A DNA stretch of 44,675 nt from Gammaproteobacteria bacterium (GCA_030829955.1 JAURNY010000025.1:1-44675), one strand, 5' to 3'; counted from the first letter of the stretch, positions 16,441 through 26,015 are shown. The notes: generated by a model from the letters alone, not told the origin. Numbers and translations: made by a program.

Positions 16441-16992
16441 TTAATTCGTCTTTTTTTTCAATCTTTCTAGTATAGCAAAGGGATTAATCTTGCTCTCTTC
16501 TTTAATCTTTTTCACAGTTGATGTCGCACCACAATCAGCTTCATCATGAATTGGTGCCAGAGGAATTGTTAGCAACAATTCATCCTGAACCATATCATGC
16601 AATGATAAATTCCCATTCTCTTCAACAACATAAGGCTCATAATCACTTGATATTGTGTGTAACTCTGTTTTGTCATTGACGATGACTAGTATAGAGTGTC
16701 GAGCGATTCTCACTTGCATGGGCGATAAACAACGCTGACAAGACATTACAAGTTCTGCATCAATGTTTATATCAATCAAGGTCTGCCCTTGCTCACTCTT
16801 GTCAAAGCCTAATTGATAATGAATGTTGCCTTGCTGTTGATCTAGCAAATCCAAGATTCTTTTCATTGAATCCAGGGACATGTCGCCACTAAATATAGCT
16901 TGCTCCTTTGTCAGGCGATGAAAATCTAGCGGTTGCAAAGGGTCATGCGGCATTAGGGCGCGAATTTTATCGGCACTGCTTAAAACTGTCAA
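16441..16992 (-). CDS. yceD: YceD/DUF177-family protein
   Basis: A 183-residue protein of the YceD family, linked to 23S rRNA/L32 biogenesis by its constant pairing with rpmF. A conserved CQRC (about 96-99) and the DxxDCG region (about 153-157) are the likely metal- or fold-related Cys, and PFAILERLKK closes the protein. The frame can start at a TTG at 16992. The ATG at residue 14 (16953) gives MPHDPLQPLDFHRL, which aligns with the usual family start (about 170 residues) and is a good alternative. Neither has a clear RBS. Confidence 0.9.
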   Translation of the reverse strand: MTVLSSADKIRALMPHDPLQPLDFHRLTKEQAIFSGDMSLDSMKRILDLLDQQQGNIHYQLGFDKSEQGQTLIDINIDAELVMSCQRCLSPMQVRIARHSILVIVNDKTELHTISSDYEPYVVEENGNLSLHDMVQDELLLTIPLAPIHDEADCGATSTVKKIKEESKINPFAILERLKKKTN

Positions 16993-17083
16993 AAAAACAA
17001 GCTCGTTTTGAAGTAAATAATTGACTTATTTGATAAATTACTGATTATTAACACTCATTTTTATATCTATCAGGAGAAATCCC

Positions 17084-17659
17084 ATTCAACTTATCCTAGC
17101 TTCCGGTTCTCGCTATCGAAAACAGCTACTTGAACGGCTAAATATAGAATTTATTACCGATGTGCCTGATGTGTCAGAAACAGCGTTTGAAGACGAATCA
17201 CCTAAAGATTTGGCGCTTCGTTTGTCCATTGCCAAAGCACAAAATATTACTAAAAAATACCCTAGCGGTTTGATTATTGGTTCAGATCAGACGCTGGATT
17301 GTGAAGGTGTCATTCTTGGCAAACCAAGAAATGAAGAAAAAGCGATAATGCAATTAACAAAAATGAGCGGTAAGACGCTTACTTTTTACACTGGTTTATG
17401 TGTGATTAATGCTGAAACGATGTCTTCAGAACAGGATGTCATTAAATATGAAGTAGTTTTTAGAAAATTGACTGAAGCGGAAATCGAACGTTACGTCAGT
17501 CATGAGAAACCTATAGATTGTGCAGGCAGCTTTAAATCAGAGGCATTGGGGATAGCATTACTTGAAAGAATGACGGGTGATGACCCAACAGCATTAGTCG
17601 GGTTGCCATTAATCAGCCTTTCAAAAATGCTTCGTCGTATGGGATTAGCAATCCCCTAA
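17084..17659 (+). CDS. yceF: Maf/YceF nucleotide pyrophosphatase, AUU start
   Basis: A 191-residue Maf-family protein. YceF hydrolyses 7-methyl-GTP; other Maf proteins act on dTTP or UTP. The conserved beginning QLILASGSRYRKQLLERL, SDQTL, GKP and CAGSFKSEALGI are all visible and the YceF-type context (divergent from yceD) agrees. No ATG, GTG or TTG exists in frame between the stop at 17042 and this motif. The first residue falls on ATT at 17084, seven bases after AGGAG (17072-17076). A GTG at 17162 would remove the substrate-binding N-terminus and is unlikely. The start call is an inference. Confidence 0.88.
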   Translation: MQLILASGSRYRKQLLERLNIEFITDVPDVSETAFEDESPKDLALRLSIAKAQNITKKYPSGLIIGSDQTLDCEGVILGKPRNEEKAIMQLTKMSGKTLTFYTGLCVINAETMSSEQDVIKYEVVFRKLTEAEIERYVSHEKPIDCAGSFKSEALGIALLERMTGDDPTALVGLPLISLSKMLRRMGLAIP

Positions 17660-17663
17660 ATAC

Positions 17664-18605
17664 TTACCAAAATCTGAATTCAATCAATGAGTGAAATAGA
17701 CTAGCACCAATTTGTCTTGCGAACTGATCAAGAAAATGTTCGCGCCGAGTGTAGTCGACGATATCTTCGACACCAATAATGTCACGAGCAACCTGACTTG
17801 CACTTGCCAGGCCATCCACCAAGCCTAATTCAATCGACTCTTCACCTGTCCAGATTAGACCTGAAAATAGTTTTTCATCATCAACTAATCTATCACCTCG
17901 ACCGGACTTAACAACATCAATAAATTGTTTATGAATGTCATCCAGTAAAACTTGCACATGCTCAACTTCATCGTGTTTTAATGGCTGAAAAGGATCGAGA
18001 AACCCCTTGTTACTACCCGCATGCAACAAACGACGCTCAACGCCCAATTTATCGATAGCTTCAGTAAAACCAAATCCAGCCATTACTACACCTATTGAAC
18101 CAACAACACTTGCCTTGTTAGCAAATATTTCATCAGCGGCAGCAGCTATGTAATAACCGCCAGAAGCACACATGTCACTGATAACTGCATAAACAGGTAT
18201 ATCAGGATATTTATCCTTTAAACGACTTATTTCATCATTGATATAACCTGCCTGAACCGGACTTCCGCCCGGGCTATTAATTCTTAATATTAGGCCTTTG
18301 GTATTTGGATTTTCAAACGCCTTTCGTAAACCGGTGACAACATAATCCGCATTAGCTTCTGTAGTGCTAGAGATGACACCATTAATATCAATTAGAGCCG
18401 TATGTTGACTGGCAGTTAATCCTGCAACATCAGAATTATTGATTAAATAAACTATAAAAAAAGATAAAAGATACAGTCCAAACAGGCCTTTAAAAAAGAT
18501 ACCCCAACGTCTGGCTCGTTTATTTTCTAGTAATAATTCCCTAGCTAATTCATTCAAGAGAGATTGTTCCATGCTTAAATTTTGATTCTGTTGTTCCTGA
18601 TTCAT
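17664..18605 (-). CDS. sppA: signal peptide peptidase SppA, short form
   Basis: A 313-residue S49 peptidase of the short (36-kDa) type. A transmembrane helix lies at about 43-61 and a ClpP-like domain follows: SPGGSPVQAG, and the nucleophile Ser in CASGGYYIA (about 147), with the general-base Lys later near SNKGFLDPF. It degrades signal peptides or membrane fragments after secretion. The gene runs towards maf with only 4 bp between the stops. It is followed upstream by rluC, 20 bp away. Confidence 0.92.
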   Translation of the reverse strand: MNQEQQNQNLSMEQSLLNELARELLLENKRARRWGIFFKGLFGLYLLSFFIVYLINNSDVAGLTASQHTALIDINGVISSTTEANADYVVTGLRKAFENPNTKGLILRINSPGGSPVQAGYINDEISRLKDKYPDIPVYAVISDMCASGGYYIAAAADEIFANKASVVGSIGVVMAGFGFTEAIDKLGVERRLLHAGSNKGFLDPFQPLKHDEVEHVQVLLDDIHKQFIDVVKSGRGDRLVDDEKLFSGLIWTGEESIELGLVDGLASASQVARDIIGVEDIVDYTRREHFLDQFARQIGASLFHSLIEFRFW

Positions 18606-18625
18606 AATATTAAACTAATATTTAG

Positions 18626-19552
18626 TTAGTTGAGTTTTTCCAGCAATAAGATTAATGCATCATCTAATGGTGCACTCACTTTAACAGATTTCTTTTTTGC
18701 CGGACTGTAAAATTCAAGTGATGCAGCATGTAAAAATAATCGGTTTAAACCTATATGTTTAAATTTTTTGTTCATATATTTGTCACCATATTTGTTATCA
18801 CCTAGCACGGGATTAGACATATCTGCGCTGTGGACCCTAATTTGATGCGTACGACCTGTGACAAGTTCAATATCTACCAGCGTCGCATCTGAATAAACCT
18901 TGTTTATATTGAATTTAGTTAACGCTTTCTTGCCCTCATTAGAAACTCTCACGATTCGTTCGCCGCCCTGCATCCTGTTTTTTAATAACGGTTTATCAAT
19001 AACAAAGGACTTGTTGGTGAGTTTGCCGGCTAATAATGCAACATAGTGCTTTTTCACCTTGTTTGTTTTCATGTCGTCGTTAAGTAAACGAAGTACTTGC
19101 CTGTTTTTTGCTAACATCAGACAGCCAGATGTATCTCGATCAAGTCTATGAACCAATTCATAGCCAGTAAATAATTCTCGCATGACGTCGATTACACCAT
19201 GTAACTGATTTGTACCACTATGAACGGCAAGTGCTGACGGTTTATTTATAATGGTTAGTGCATCATCTTCATAAATAATTGATGATTTTATCAATTCCTG
19301 TAATGCCAAGGAGGGTTTTCGTGACTTAACCTCTTCCTCAACATGTACAGGAGGGATTCTAATCGTATCCCCTGACTGTAATTTATAGGTTTGTTGAACT
19401 CGTCCCTTGTTTATCCTGACTTCACCTTTTCTGATCATTTGGTAGATACGAGATTTGGGAATTGTCTTCAAATAACGGTGTAAAAAGTTATCAATTCGTT
19501 GCCCTGCAACGTCATTATCGATAAGCAGCTGTTTTACTTTGGTTTTTTTCAT
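18626..19552 (-). CDS. rluC: 23S rRNA pseudouridine synthase RluC
   Basis: A 308-residue RluA-family enzyme. An S4 RNA-binding domain lies at about 15-75, then the catalytic Asp in ELVHRLDRDTSGC (about 142), and RTHQIRVH near residue 236. RluC makes pseudouridines 955, 2504 and 2580 in E. coli 23S rRNA. Placement next to rne supports RluC over RluD, as in E. coli. Confidence 0.93.
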   Translation of the reverse strand: MKKTKVKQLLIDNDVAGQRIDNFLHRYLKTIPKSRIYQMIRKGEVRINKGRVQQTYKLQSGDTIRIPPVHVEEEVKSRKPSLALQELIKSSIIYEDDALTIINKPSALAVHSGTNQLHGVIDVMRELFTGYELVHRLDRDTSGCLMLAKNRQVLRLLNDDMKTNKVKKHYVALLAGKLTNKSFVIDKPLLKNRMQGGERIVRVSNEGKKALTKFNINKVYSDATLVDIELVTGRTHQIRVHSADMSNPVLGDNKYGDKYMNKKFKHIGLNRLFLHAASLEFYSPAKKKSVKVSAPLDDALILLLEKLN

Positions 19553-19579
19553 ATTAAATTGGTATTTTTTTTGTCCATA

Positions 19580-19825
19580 TTATTGCCGTAATCCATCAGT
19601 ATTGTTATATTTGACTTTGTGGAATAGATCACTATTAGCCACCCAAAAACGCACGCGCCAATGTTTAACATATGAACGTGTGAGGTGGATTAGAAATTTA
19701 TTACAAAGCCATAGTGTAAAGGCCAAGATAAAGAACAATATCCAAACTAACAAATAGTTCCAGTTAAATTTATTACTCAAATAACTGGACGGGTTGTAAA
19801 GAATCAACCGTAAAGATTTTAGCAT
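19580..19825 (-). CDS. possible small membrane protein
   Basis: An open frame of 81 codons in the rluC/rne gap, on the rluC strand. It encodes one strong hydrophobic helix ([19 protein letters not shown], about residues 23-41) and a basic tail with [21 protein letters not shown] motif lies only two bases from the ATG, too close to be an ideal RBS. It could equally be the structured rne leader read in reverse. No family recognised. Confidence 0.35.
   Translation of the reverse strand: MLKSLRLILYNPSSYLSNKFNWNYLLVWILFFILAFTLWLCNKFLIHLTRSYVKHWRVRFWVANSDLFHKVKYNNTDGLRQ
19759..19789 (+). promoter_or_regulatory. rne leader stem-loop 1
   Basis: TCCAGTTA (19759-19766) and TAACTGGA (19782-19789) form a perfect 8-bp stem with a 15-nt AU-rich loop, about 80 nt upstream of the rne AUG. 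In E. coli the rne 5'UTR contains stem-loops that RNase E binds to control its own mRNA. Whether this hairpin acts the same way is inference. Confidence 0.45.
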
Positions 19826-19846
19826 CGCTCCCTACAAGGTCGAGCG
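19826..19846 (+). promoter_or_regulatory. rne leader stem-loop 2
   Basis: CGCTC (19826-19830) pairs with GAGCG (19842-19846), and the inner CCT can pair with AGG over an ACA loop with a 2-nt bulge. It is GC-rich against an AT-rich background and sits 8 nt before the AAGGAA ribosome binding site (19855-19860), so it could affect ribosome access or be an RNase E target. Confidence 0.45.
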
Positions 19847-19866
19847 ATAATGATAAGGAATTAACA

Positions 19867-22035
19867 ATGAAACGTATGCTGATTAACGCAACTCAGCCCG
19901 AAGAGGTGCGTGTTGCGCTTGTTGACGGCCAAATACTCTATGACCTTGATATAGAGTCGTCCGCAAGAGAAAAAAAGAAATCAAATATTTACAAAGGACG
20001 TATTATAAGAATAGAGCCTAGTCTGGAAGCAGCCTTTGTCGACTATGGTTCTGAACGCCATGGTTTCCTGCCTTTTAAAGAAATCTCAAAGACATTATTT
20101 AAACCTGAAGAAGAAGGTTCATCACGAAGCGGTCGTCTGAGTATTAAAGATGTTGTTGATGAAGGTCAGGAATTTATTATTCAGATCGAAAAAGAAGAGC
20201 GTGGTAACAAAGGAGCTGCATTAACCACATTTGTTAGTCTTGCGGGACGATATCTAGTATCCATGCCCAATAACCCTCGTGCCGGTGGCGTATCACGCCA
20301 GATTGAAGGCAGTGACCGTAATGAAGCCAAGGACGCAATGTCAGAATTAAATGTGCCTGAAAATATGGGACTGATTCTTAGAACTGCCGGTGTTGGAAAA
20401 TCTGTAGAAGAATTGCAATGGGACCTGGATTATCTGGTGCAGCTTTGGGATGCAATCAAGAAAGCATCTGAAGAGAAAACCGCACCATTTCTGATTTATC
20501 AGGAAAGTGAAGTCATTATCCGAGCTATTCGCGATTATTTACGCAAAGATATAAATGAAATCTGGATAGACGATCCAGATGTATATAAACGCAGTTACGA
20601 TTTTATGTCGCAGGTAATGCCGCATAACTTGGAAAAATTAAAGCTTTATAAAGACAAAGATCCCTTATTTACTCGTTATCAAATTGAAAACCAGATTGAG
20701 TCTGCTTTTTCCAGAGAAGTTAGATTGCCTTCCGGTGGTGCTTTAATTATTGATCACACAGAAGCACTAATTTCTATTGATATCAACTCTGCCCGTTCGA
20801 CAGCAGGTGTTGATATAGAAGATACAGCGTTGAATACAAACTTGGAAGCAGCAGAAGAAATCGCACGACAACTTCGTTTACGTGACATAGGTGGACTGAT
20901 TGTTATCGATTTTATCGATATGTTAAGTAATAAAAACCAACGAGAAGTTGAAAATGCAATGCGTGATCATTTAAAAATGGATCGCGCCAGAGTTCAGGTT
21001 GGTCGCATTTCGCGCTTTGGTCTACTGGAAATGTCCAGACAACGGATACGCCCTTCTCTTGGTGAATCAAGTCATATTCCATGCCCACGTTGCGATGGAC
21101 AGGGGGCGATAAGAGACGTTGAGTCACTAGCCTTATCTATATTAAGAATTATTGAAGAAGAAGTTATGAAAGATTTTACTGCCAAAGTTGTAGTAAAACT
21201 TCCAGTAGATGCTGCAACATTTCTACTAAATGAAAAGCGCAAATCGGTAAACGAGATACAGCATAGATATGATGTTGAAATCATCATCATACCAGACATC
21301 AACATGGTAACGCCTCAATATTCTATGCAGAGAATAAGGCTGTCTGATTCCAATTTGCCTGAACATCGTCAGGTGAGTTATGAGATGAAAAGTATAGAGG
21401 CTGAAGAAGAAACTTTTTTTGCGAGCAAGCGTACTAAGACTGAACAACCAGCTGTAAAACAAATAGTTCCACAATCACCAGTACCCCCCCGTAAGCAAGA
21501 ACCAATTAAGTCTAAAGGTTTAATTTCAAGAATATTTGGCAGCTTGTTTGGTGTGCCAGATGAAGACGACGCTGATAAAGCAAATCGTTACAATAGAAAT
21601 AACTCTCAATCGAGAGGTCATAGTCGAAATCGTCGTCCTCAAAATCGAAATCATAGAAACAATAGACCTGAATCTAGAAATAATCGTAACGAGAATAACC
21701 AAAGTGATGGTAATAACGAAAACAATAATCGTCGCAACTCTTCTTCCCGTCGTGGCCGACGAGGTGGTAGACGAAGTAAGAATCCGGAACAGATTACTAA
21801 CGAGAACAATCAAAAAAAAAATAATCAATTGAATACTGATAATAATCAGTCTTCACAACAGCGCACAGACAATAAAGTAAGCAATCAAGTCGCTAAGCAG
21901 TCAGAAGAACAATCGACGAACTATTCTGATAGGGATAAAAATGACATGAATCCGAATCGTCCGGAGAAGAGTTTTTTAAATACAAATAATTCTGAGTCGC
22001 ATAAGGATAATAATGCTGTAAAAGAAGAAGCTTAA
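19867..22035 (+). CDS. rne: ribonuclease E
   Basis: A 722-residue endoribonuclease, shorter than E. coli RNase E (1061). The N-terminal S1 domain begins [21 protein letters not shown]; the DNase I-like domain has metal-binding Asp in [11 protein letters not shown] and IVIDFIDM; the zinc-link is CPRC (about 404-407). After residue 520 it becomes low-complexity: a helix-poor tail rich in Asn, Arg and Ser (about 565-720) with RRGRRGGRR, probably an RNA-binding and degradosome scaffold. SD AAGGAA is 6 bp before the ATG. The stop lies directly against the stop of convergent prfC. RNase G is unlikely because of the tail and context. Confidence 0.96.
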   Translation: MKRMLINATQPEEVRVALVDGQILYDLDIESSAREKKKSNIYKGRIIRIEPSLEAAFVDYGSERHGFLPFKEISKTLFKPEEEGSSRSGRLSIKDVVDEGQEFIIQIEKEERGNKGAALTTFVSLAGRYLVSMPNNPRAGGVSRQIEGSDRNEAKDAMSELNVPENMGLILRTAGVGKSVEELQWDLDYLVQLWDAIKKASEEKTAPFLIYQESEVIIRAIRDYLRKDINEIWIDDPDVYKRSYDFMSQVMPHNLEKLKLYKDKDPLFTRYQIENQIESAFSREVRLPSGGALIIDHTEALISIDINSARSTAGVDIEDTALNTNLEAAEEIARQLRLRDIGGLIVIDFIDMLSNKNQREVENAMRDHLKMDRARVQVGRISRFGLLEMSRQRIRPSLGESSHIPCPRCDGQGAIRDVESLALSILRIIEEEVMKDFTAKVVVKLPVDAATFLLNEKRKSVNEIQHRYDVEIIIIPDINMVTPQYSMQRIRLSDSNLPEHRQVSYEMKSIEAEEETFFASKRTKTEQPAVKQIVPQSPVPPRKQEPIKSKGLISRIFGSLFGVPDEDDADKANRYNRNNSQSRGHSRNRRPQNRNHRNNRPESRNNRNENNQSDGNNENNNRRNSSSRRGRRGGRRSKNPEQITNENNQKKNNQLNTDNNQSSQQRTDNKVSNQVAKQSEEQSTNYSDRDKNDMNPNRPEKSFLNTNNSESHKDNNAVKEEA

Positions 22036-23607
22036 TTAATGCTCACGAGTGGCTTGAAAGCGAATATCAGGCCACTTTTCCATCATTAAATTAAGGTTTA
22101 CCATAGATGGAGCAAGATAAGTTAGATAATTTCCGCCATCAATAGAAAGGTTGTCTGATTGTTTAAGTTTAAATTCCTCTAACTTCTTTTCATCGTCAGC
22201 ATAAATCCAGCGCGCAGCGACAACAGGAATTGCATCATATGCACACTCTACTCCGTACTCCTCTTTTAAACGCCAAGCTACAACATCGAATTGAAGAACA
22301 CCGACCGCACCCAGTATCAATTCATTATTATTAATTGGTTTAAATACCTGAGTCGCGCCCTCTTCGCCTAATTGTACTAATCCTTTTTGTAATGATTTCA
22401 TTTTAAGTGGATCTTTCAACTGAACACGGCGAAATAATTCCGGTGCGAAATAAGGAATACCGGTAAAATTAAGTAATTCACCCTGTGTGAAAGTATCACC
22501 TACCTGAATAGTGCCATGATTATGTAAACCAATGACATCCCCTGGCCACGCTTCATCGGCCTGTTCTCTATTGCCGGCCATGAAGGTTACTGCGTTAGCA
22601 ATTTGTACATCACGCCCTATTCTGACATGCCGCATTTTCATTCCACGTTTATATTGACCGGAACATATCCGTAAAAAAGCAATACGATCACGATGAGCTG
22701 GGTCCATGTTAGCCTGAATTTTAAAAACAAATCCGGAAAGATTTTCTTCACTGGCAATAACTTGTCTCTCTTCGCTTACACGTGATTGTGGGCATGGCGC
22801 ATGCTCAATTAAACAATCGAGAAACTCCGATATGCCAAAGTTATGTAGTGCTGTTCCAAAAAATATCGGGCTTATTTGGCTTTTTAAAAAGGCATCTTGA
22901 TTAAATTCATTGTAAACACCTTTAATTAATTCAATCTCATCAGATAATACTTGCCAATCATCACCAAGTAATGTTTTCGCGTCATTGCTATGAAGACCAT
23001 TGATCATTTGATCATGTTTATCATCATCACGTTTATATAGTCTGATCGAATCATTTAATAAGTTATAAATGCCTTTTAGACGTTTGCCCATGCCGACTGG
23101 CCATGTAAAAGGTACACACTGGATACCTAATTCAGTTTCGATTTCATCAAGCAGATCGATAGGTTCCTTTCCTTCCCGATCAAGCTTGTTTATGAAAGTT
23201 ATGATGGGGGTATCTCTTAAACGACATACTTCCATTAATTTTAGCGTTCTATCCTCAACTCCCTTAGCCACGTCAATAACCATCATTGCTGAATCAACTG
23301 CGGTTAGTGTCCGATAAGTGTCTTCGGAAAAATCCGCATGCCCAGGTGTATCAAGCAAATTAATTACATGCGAAGAATACTCAAATTGCATAACCGAACT
23401 GGTGACCGATATACCTCTTTCTTTTTCCATCTGCATCCAGTCAGAGGTAGCGTGACGACTGGACTTTCTTGCTTTAACGGTACCTGCCATTTGTATCGCA
23501 CCGCCATATAAAAGCATCTGTTCTGTTACAGTTGTTTTACCAGCATCAGGGTGAGAAATAATTGCGAAGGTGCGACGTTTCTTTAATTGTTGTAATAATT
23601 TGGACAT
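22036..23607 (-). CDS. prfC: peptide chain release factor 3
   Basis: A 523-residue translational GTPase that removes RF1/RF2 from the ribosome after termination. G1 is SHPDAGKTT (about 18-26), the switch region [10 protein letters not shown]3 DTPGHADF, and G4 NKLD. Length and the [12 protein letters not shown] segment are those of RF3 and differ from EF-G. pdxJ lies 5 bp upstream, so it may belong to the end of the lepA-era transcript. Its end abuts rne with no space for a terminator. Confidence 0.96.
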   Translation of the reverse strand: MSKLLQQLKKRRTFAIISHPDAGKTTVTEQMLLYGGAIQMAGTVKARKSSRHATSDWMQMEKERGISVTSSVMQFEYSSHVINLLDTPGHADFSEDTYRTLTAVDSAMMVIDVAKGVEDRTLKLMEVCRLRDTPIITFINKLDREGKEPIDLLDEIETELGIQCVPFTWPVGMGKRLKGIYNLLNDSIRLYKRDDDKHDQMINGLHSNDAKTLLGDDWQVLSDEIELIKGVYNEFNQDAFLKSQISPIFFGTALHNFGISEFLDCLIEHAPCPQSRVSEERQVIASEENLSGFVFKIQANMDPAHRDRIAFLRICSGQYKRGMKMRHVRIGRDVQIANAVTFMAGNREQADEAWPGDVIGLHNHGTIQVGDTFTQGELLNFTGIPYFAPELFRRVQLKDPLKMKSLQKGLVQLGEEGATQVFKPINNNELILGAVGVLQFDVVAWRLKEEYGVECAYDAIPVVAARWIYADDEKKLEEFKLKQSDNLSIDGGNYLTYLAPSMVNLNLMMEKWPDIRFQATREH

Positions 23608-23612
23608 TTATA

Positions 23613-24335
23613 CTATTCAGCCGCCCCTTGAATTAATTGCTTCATTTCTATTACTGCTTCTGGCAATCCAACAAACAGTGCGCGAGCAACAATACTATGA
23701 CCAATGTTTAATTCATTGATGCCTTTTATATTTGCAATGTCCATGGTGTTATCATAATTCAAGCCATGACCGGCATTTACTGTTAACCCTTTTTTAAGCG
23801 AATAATTAACTGCATTAATAATCTTTTGTCGTTCCTGTTTTGCTTCGGCATCTGTTGTTGCTTCTGCAAAACGTCCAGTATGAATCTCAATGCAAGGAGC
23901 ACCTGCTGCTATAGCAGCATCAATTTGCTCTTTATCTGGATCAATAAATAACGAAACTTTGATATTAGCTTCAGCAAGCCTTGCAACTCCTGCGCTAATA
24001 AAATCCAAATTATTTTTTATATTCAACCCCCCCTCAGTTGTTAACTCTTCCCTACTCTCCGGCACAATACAACAGTAAGCAGGTGCTATTGATATGGCAA
24101 TTGATAACATCTCATTAGTCAATGCCATTTCGAGGTTTAATGGAATGGATATATTCGCTTTTATATTGTTAACATCATCATCCTGAATGTGGCGCCTATC
24201 TTCACGCAAGTGAATTGTAATCGAATCAGCACCTGATTGTTCTGCAAGCAAGGCGGCATCTAACGGGCGTGGATATGCGGTGCCTCGTGCCTGACGAATG
24301 GTGGCGATATGATCTATATTGACTCCAAGTAACAT
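23613..24335 (-). CDS. pdxJ: pyridoxine 5'-phosphate synthase
   Basis: A 240-residue TIM barrel that condenses 1-deoxyxylulose 5-phosphate with 3-amino-2-oxopropyl phosphate in vitamin B6 synthesis. Starts LGVNIDHIATIRQARGT; SITIHLREDRRHIQDDD carries active-site His/Arg; IEIHTGRFAEA and GHGLNYDN bind phosphate. Behind recO, as in E. coli. Confidence 0.97.
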   Translation of the reverse strand: MLLGVNIDHIATIRQARGTAYPRPLDAALLAEQSGADSITIHLREDRRHIQDDDVNNIKANISIPLNLEMALTNEMLSIAISIAPAYCCIVPESREELTTEGGLNIKNNLDFISAGVARLAEANIKVSLFIDPDKEQIDAAIAAGAPCIEIHTGRFAEATTDAEAKQERQKIINAVNYSLKKGLTVNAGHGLNYDNTMDIANIKGINELNIGHSIVARALFVGLPEAVIEMKQLIQGAAE

Positions 24336-24365
24336 AAACTGATGAGTTAGATTAAAAAAGCGCTA

Positions 24366-25091
24366 TTATGCCGAACTTCCGGCATTAATAAAGGCATTAT
24401 ATAATTCTCTGGTCTTTAATTTCCTATTGCCCAGATAACAATTAATAATAAGACGACAAAGATATTTTGCTTCACGTAATTGTTCTTCTCCGGATAAGGA
24501 TTCATTTTTCAGTTGCAATAATGTTTTACCGGAAATGATTAATTTATTTTCATTATTGTTATTATATAATACTGGTCCTGAATCAACTTCATATGTATAG
24601 TGGCTTTTCTCCTGTATAGGTTCGCCAGTATTAATGTCGATATCCAATACCAAACCATAACCTAACGATTCTAAAAGATGTTTTTCAAAATAACGTAAAA
24701 AAGTTTTTTCATTCTGACCGGAAGCTAAAGCCAGCAGTGCCTGCGAATAATAATCAAATAACTCTGCATGCGGTTCATGTTTATGTAGTAAATAGATAAT
24801 CAATTCATTCATATAAAAACCAATGAATAATTGATGTTGGTTAAGTGATATAAACTGCTTATCCGATTCTATGTCGGTTAATGTACCAAGTTCAGTTCTT
24901 GCTGACCATGATATGAGGTGTCGTTGGTATAATTCAAAAGTACTGAATTGTTGTCTCCTGTTTTTTCTTACTCCTTTGGCAATGAGATTGATTCGACCAT
25001 AATCACGACTAAATACATCCAGTATCAAACTAGTTTCTCGATAATTCTGCCGATGCAAAATAAATGCGGGAGCACATAAAACTTTATTCAT
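24366..25091 (-). CDS. recO: DNA repair protein RecO
   Basis: A 241-residue protein of the RecFOR gap-repair pathway. An N-terminal OB fold (APAFILHRQNYRETSLILDVFSRDYGRINLIAKGVRK) binds single-stranded DNA and helps load RecA; the C-terminal part is helical. There is no zinc-finger Cys cluster, as in E. coli RecO. 18 bp after era. Confidence 0.93.
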   Translation of the reverse strand: MNKVLCAPAFILHRQNYRETSLILDVFSRDYGRINLIAKGVRKNRRQQFSTFELYQRHLISWSARTELGTLTDIESDKQFISLNQHQLFIGFYMNELIIYLLHKHEPHAELFDYYSQALLALASGQNEKTFLRYFEKHLLESLGYGLVLDIDINTGEPIQEKSHYTYEVDSGPVLYNNNNENKLIISGKTLLQLKNESLSGEEQLREAKYLCRLIINCYLGNRKLKTRELYNAFINAGSSA

Positions 25092-25109
25092 AAAAATTTA
25101 GTATAAGAT

Positions 25110-26015
25110 TTAATTATCATAACCAAATAATTTCAGCGCCTGTTCTGAATCTGTCCATTTTTTCTTGATCTTTACCCAAGTCTTAAGGTTAACTTTTTTT
25201 GCAAAGAGCTTTTCCATATCGAGTCTGGCATCTTTACCAGCTTTTTTCAGGATTTCACCCTGTTTGCCTATAACAATATTTTTTTGACTTGCCTTTTCTA
25301 CCCAAATACAAGCATATATATGATAAACATCATTTTTTTCCTTGAAGTCATCTATGGTAATTGTTAATTCATAGGGAAGCTCATCACTTAAGCGCATCAT
25401 TAATTTTTCACGCAAATATTCGGCAGCAAAAAATCGTTCATTTCGATCGGAGATTACATCTTCAGGATATATGGGCATATTTGCGGGCAAGTACTTAATG
25501 ATTGCCTGTTCCAATGCCTGAATACCTTGTTTGTTTTTTGCTGATATAGGAAAGATTTCGTCAAAACTTGTTTTTGCTTGCAGGCTTTCAATAAAGGGCA
25601 AAAGTTTTGTTTTATCACCCGCTTTGTCTGCTTTGTCTGCTTTGTTAATAACAAGAAATTTCGCACTGGATCGCGATGATTGTAATAAATTCAAAACATG
25701 CTCATCCTGCTCTTGCCACTTTAAGGCTTCAACCATAAACAACAAAACATCAACATCTTGCATGGCAAAGGCGGCTTGTCGATTCATGTATTGATTAATT
25801 GCCTGTCTAGGAGTTTTTTGTATGCCCGGTGTGTCTATGAATACAATCTGTGCGTGTTCTAGGTTATGTATACCCAGGCAATGGTGGCGAGTTGTTTGTG
25901 GTTTTCTGGTTACGATACTTACTTTTTCATCCAGCATTGTGTTTAATAAAGTAGATTTGCCAACATTAGCCCTGCCAATAATACTGACATAACCAGAATG
26001 AAAACTTTGTTTCAT
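25110..26015 (-). CDS. era: GTPase Era
   Basis: A 301-residue GTPase that binds the 3' end of 16S rRNA in 30S assembly. G1 GRANVGKST (about 14-22), G3 DTPGIQ, G4 NKAD and a C-terminal KH domain with IVIGKQGEILKKAGKDAR. The G4 motif is extended by a repeated Lys-Ala-Asp (NKADKADKAGDK), encoded by a 9-bp tandem repeat. The ATG overlaps the rnc TGA as ATGA, so the two are translationally coupled. Confidence 0.97.
   Translation of the reverse strand: MKQSFHSGYVSIIGRANVGKSTLLNTMLDEKVSIVTRKPQTTRHHCLGIHNLEHAQIVFIDTPGIQKTPRQAINQYMNRQAAFAMQDVDVLLFMVEALKWQEQDEHVLNLLQSSRSSAKFLVINKADKADKAGDKTKLLPFIESLQAKTSFDEIFPISAKNKQGIQALEQAIIKYLPANMPIYPEDVISDRNERFFAAEYLREKLMMRLSDELPYELTITIDDFKEKNDVYHIYACIWVEKASQKNIVIGKQGEILKKAGKDARLDMEKLFAKKVNLKTWVKIKKKWTDSEQALKLFGYDN
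25621..25647 (-). repeat. 9-bp tandem repeat in era
   Basis: Three near-identical copies of GACAAAGCA/G (minus strand) encode Lys-Ala-Asp units directly after the Asn-Lys of the GTPase G4 motif. Being a multiple of three, copy-number changes would keep the frame. Confidence 0.6.

Larger units (their letters stand above)
19553..19866. other. rluC/rne divergent spacer
   Basis: A 314-bp gap between divergent rluC and rne. It must hold promoters for both. It contains two stem-loops on the rne side (19759-19789 and 19826-19846) and an open frame of 81 codons on the minus strand (19580-19825). I could not identify a promoter with confidence. Confidence 0.6.

Noticed and set aside
17162-17659. Maf starting at GTG 17162
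   Set aside because: This would remove QLILASGSR and the substrate-binding N-terminus, which are present in frame and preceded by a good RBS.
21526-21832. Open frames of about 100 codons on both strands inside rne
   Set aside because: They are shadows of the low-complexity Asn/Arg-rich tail.
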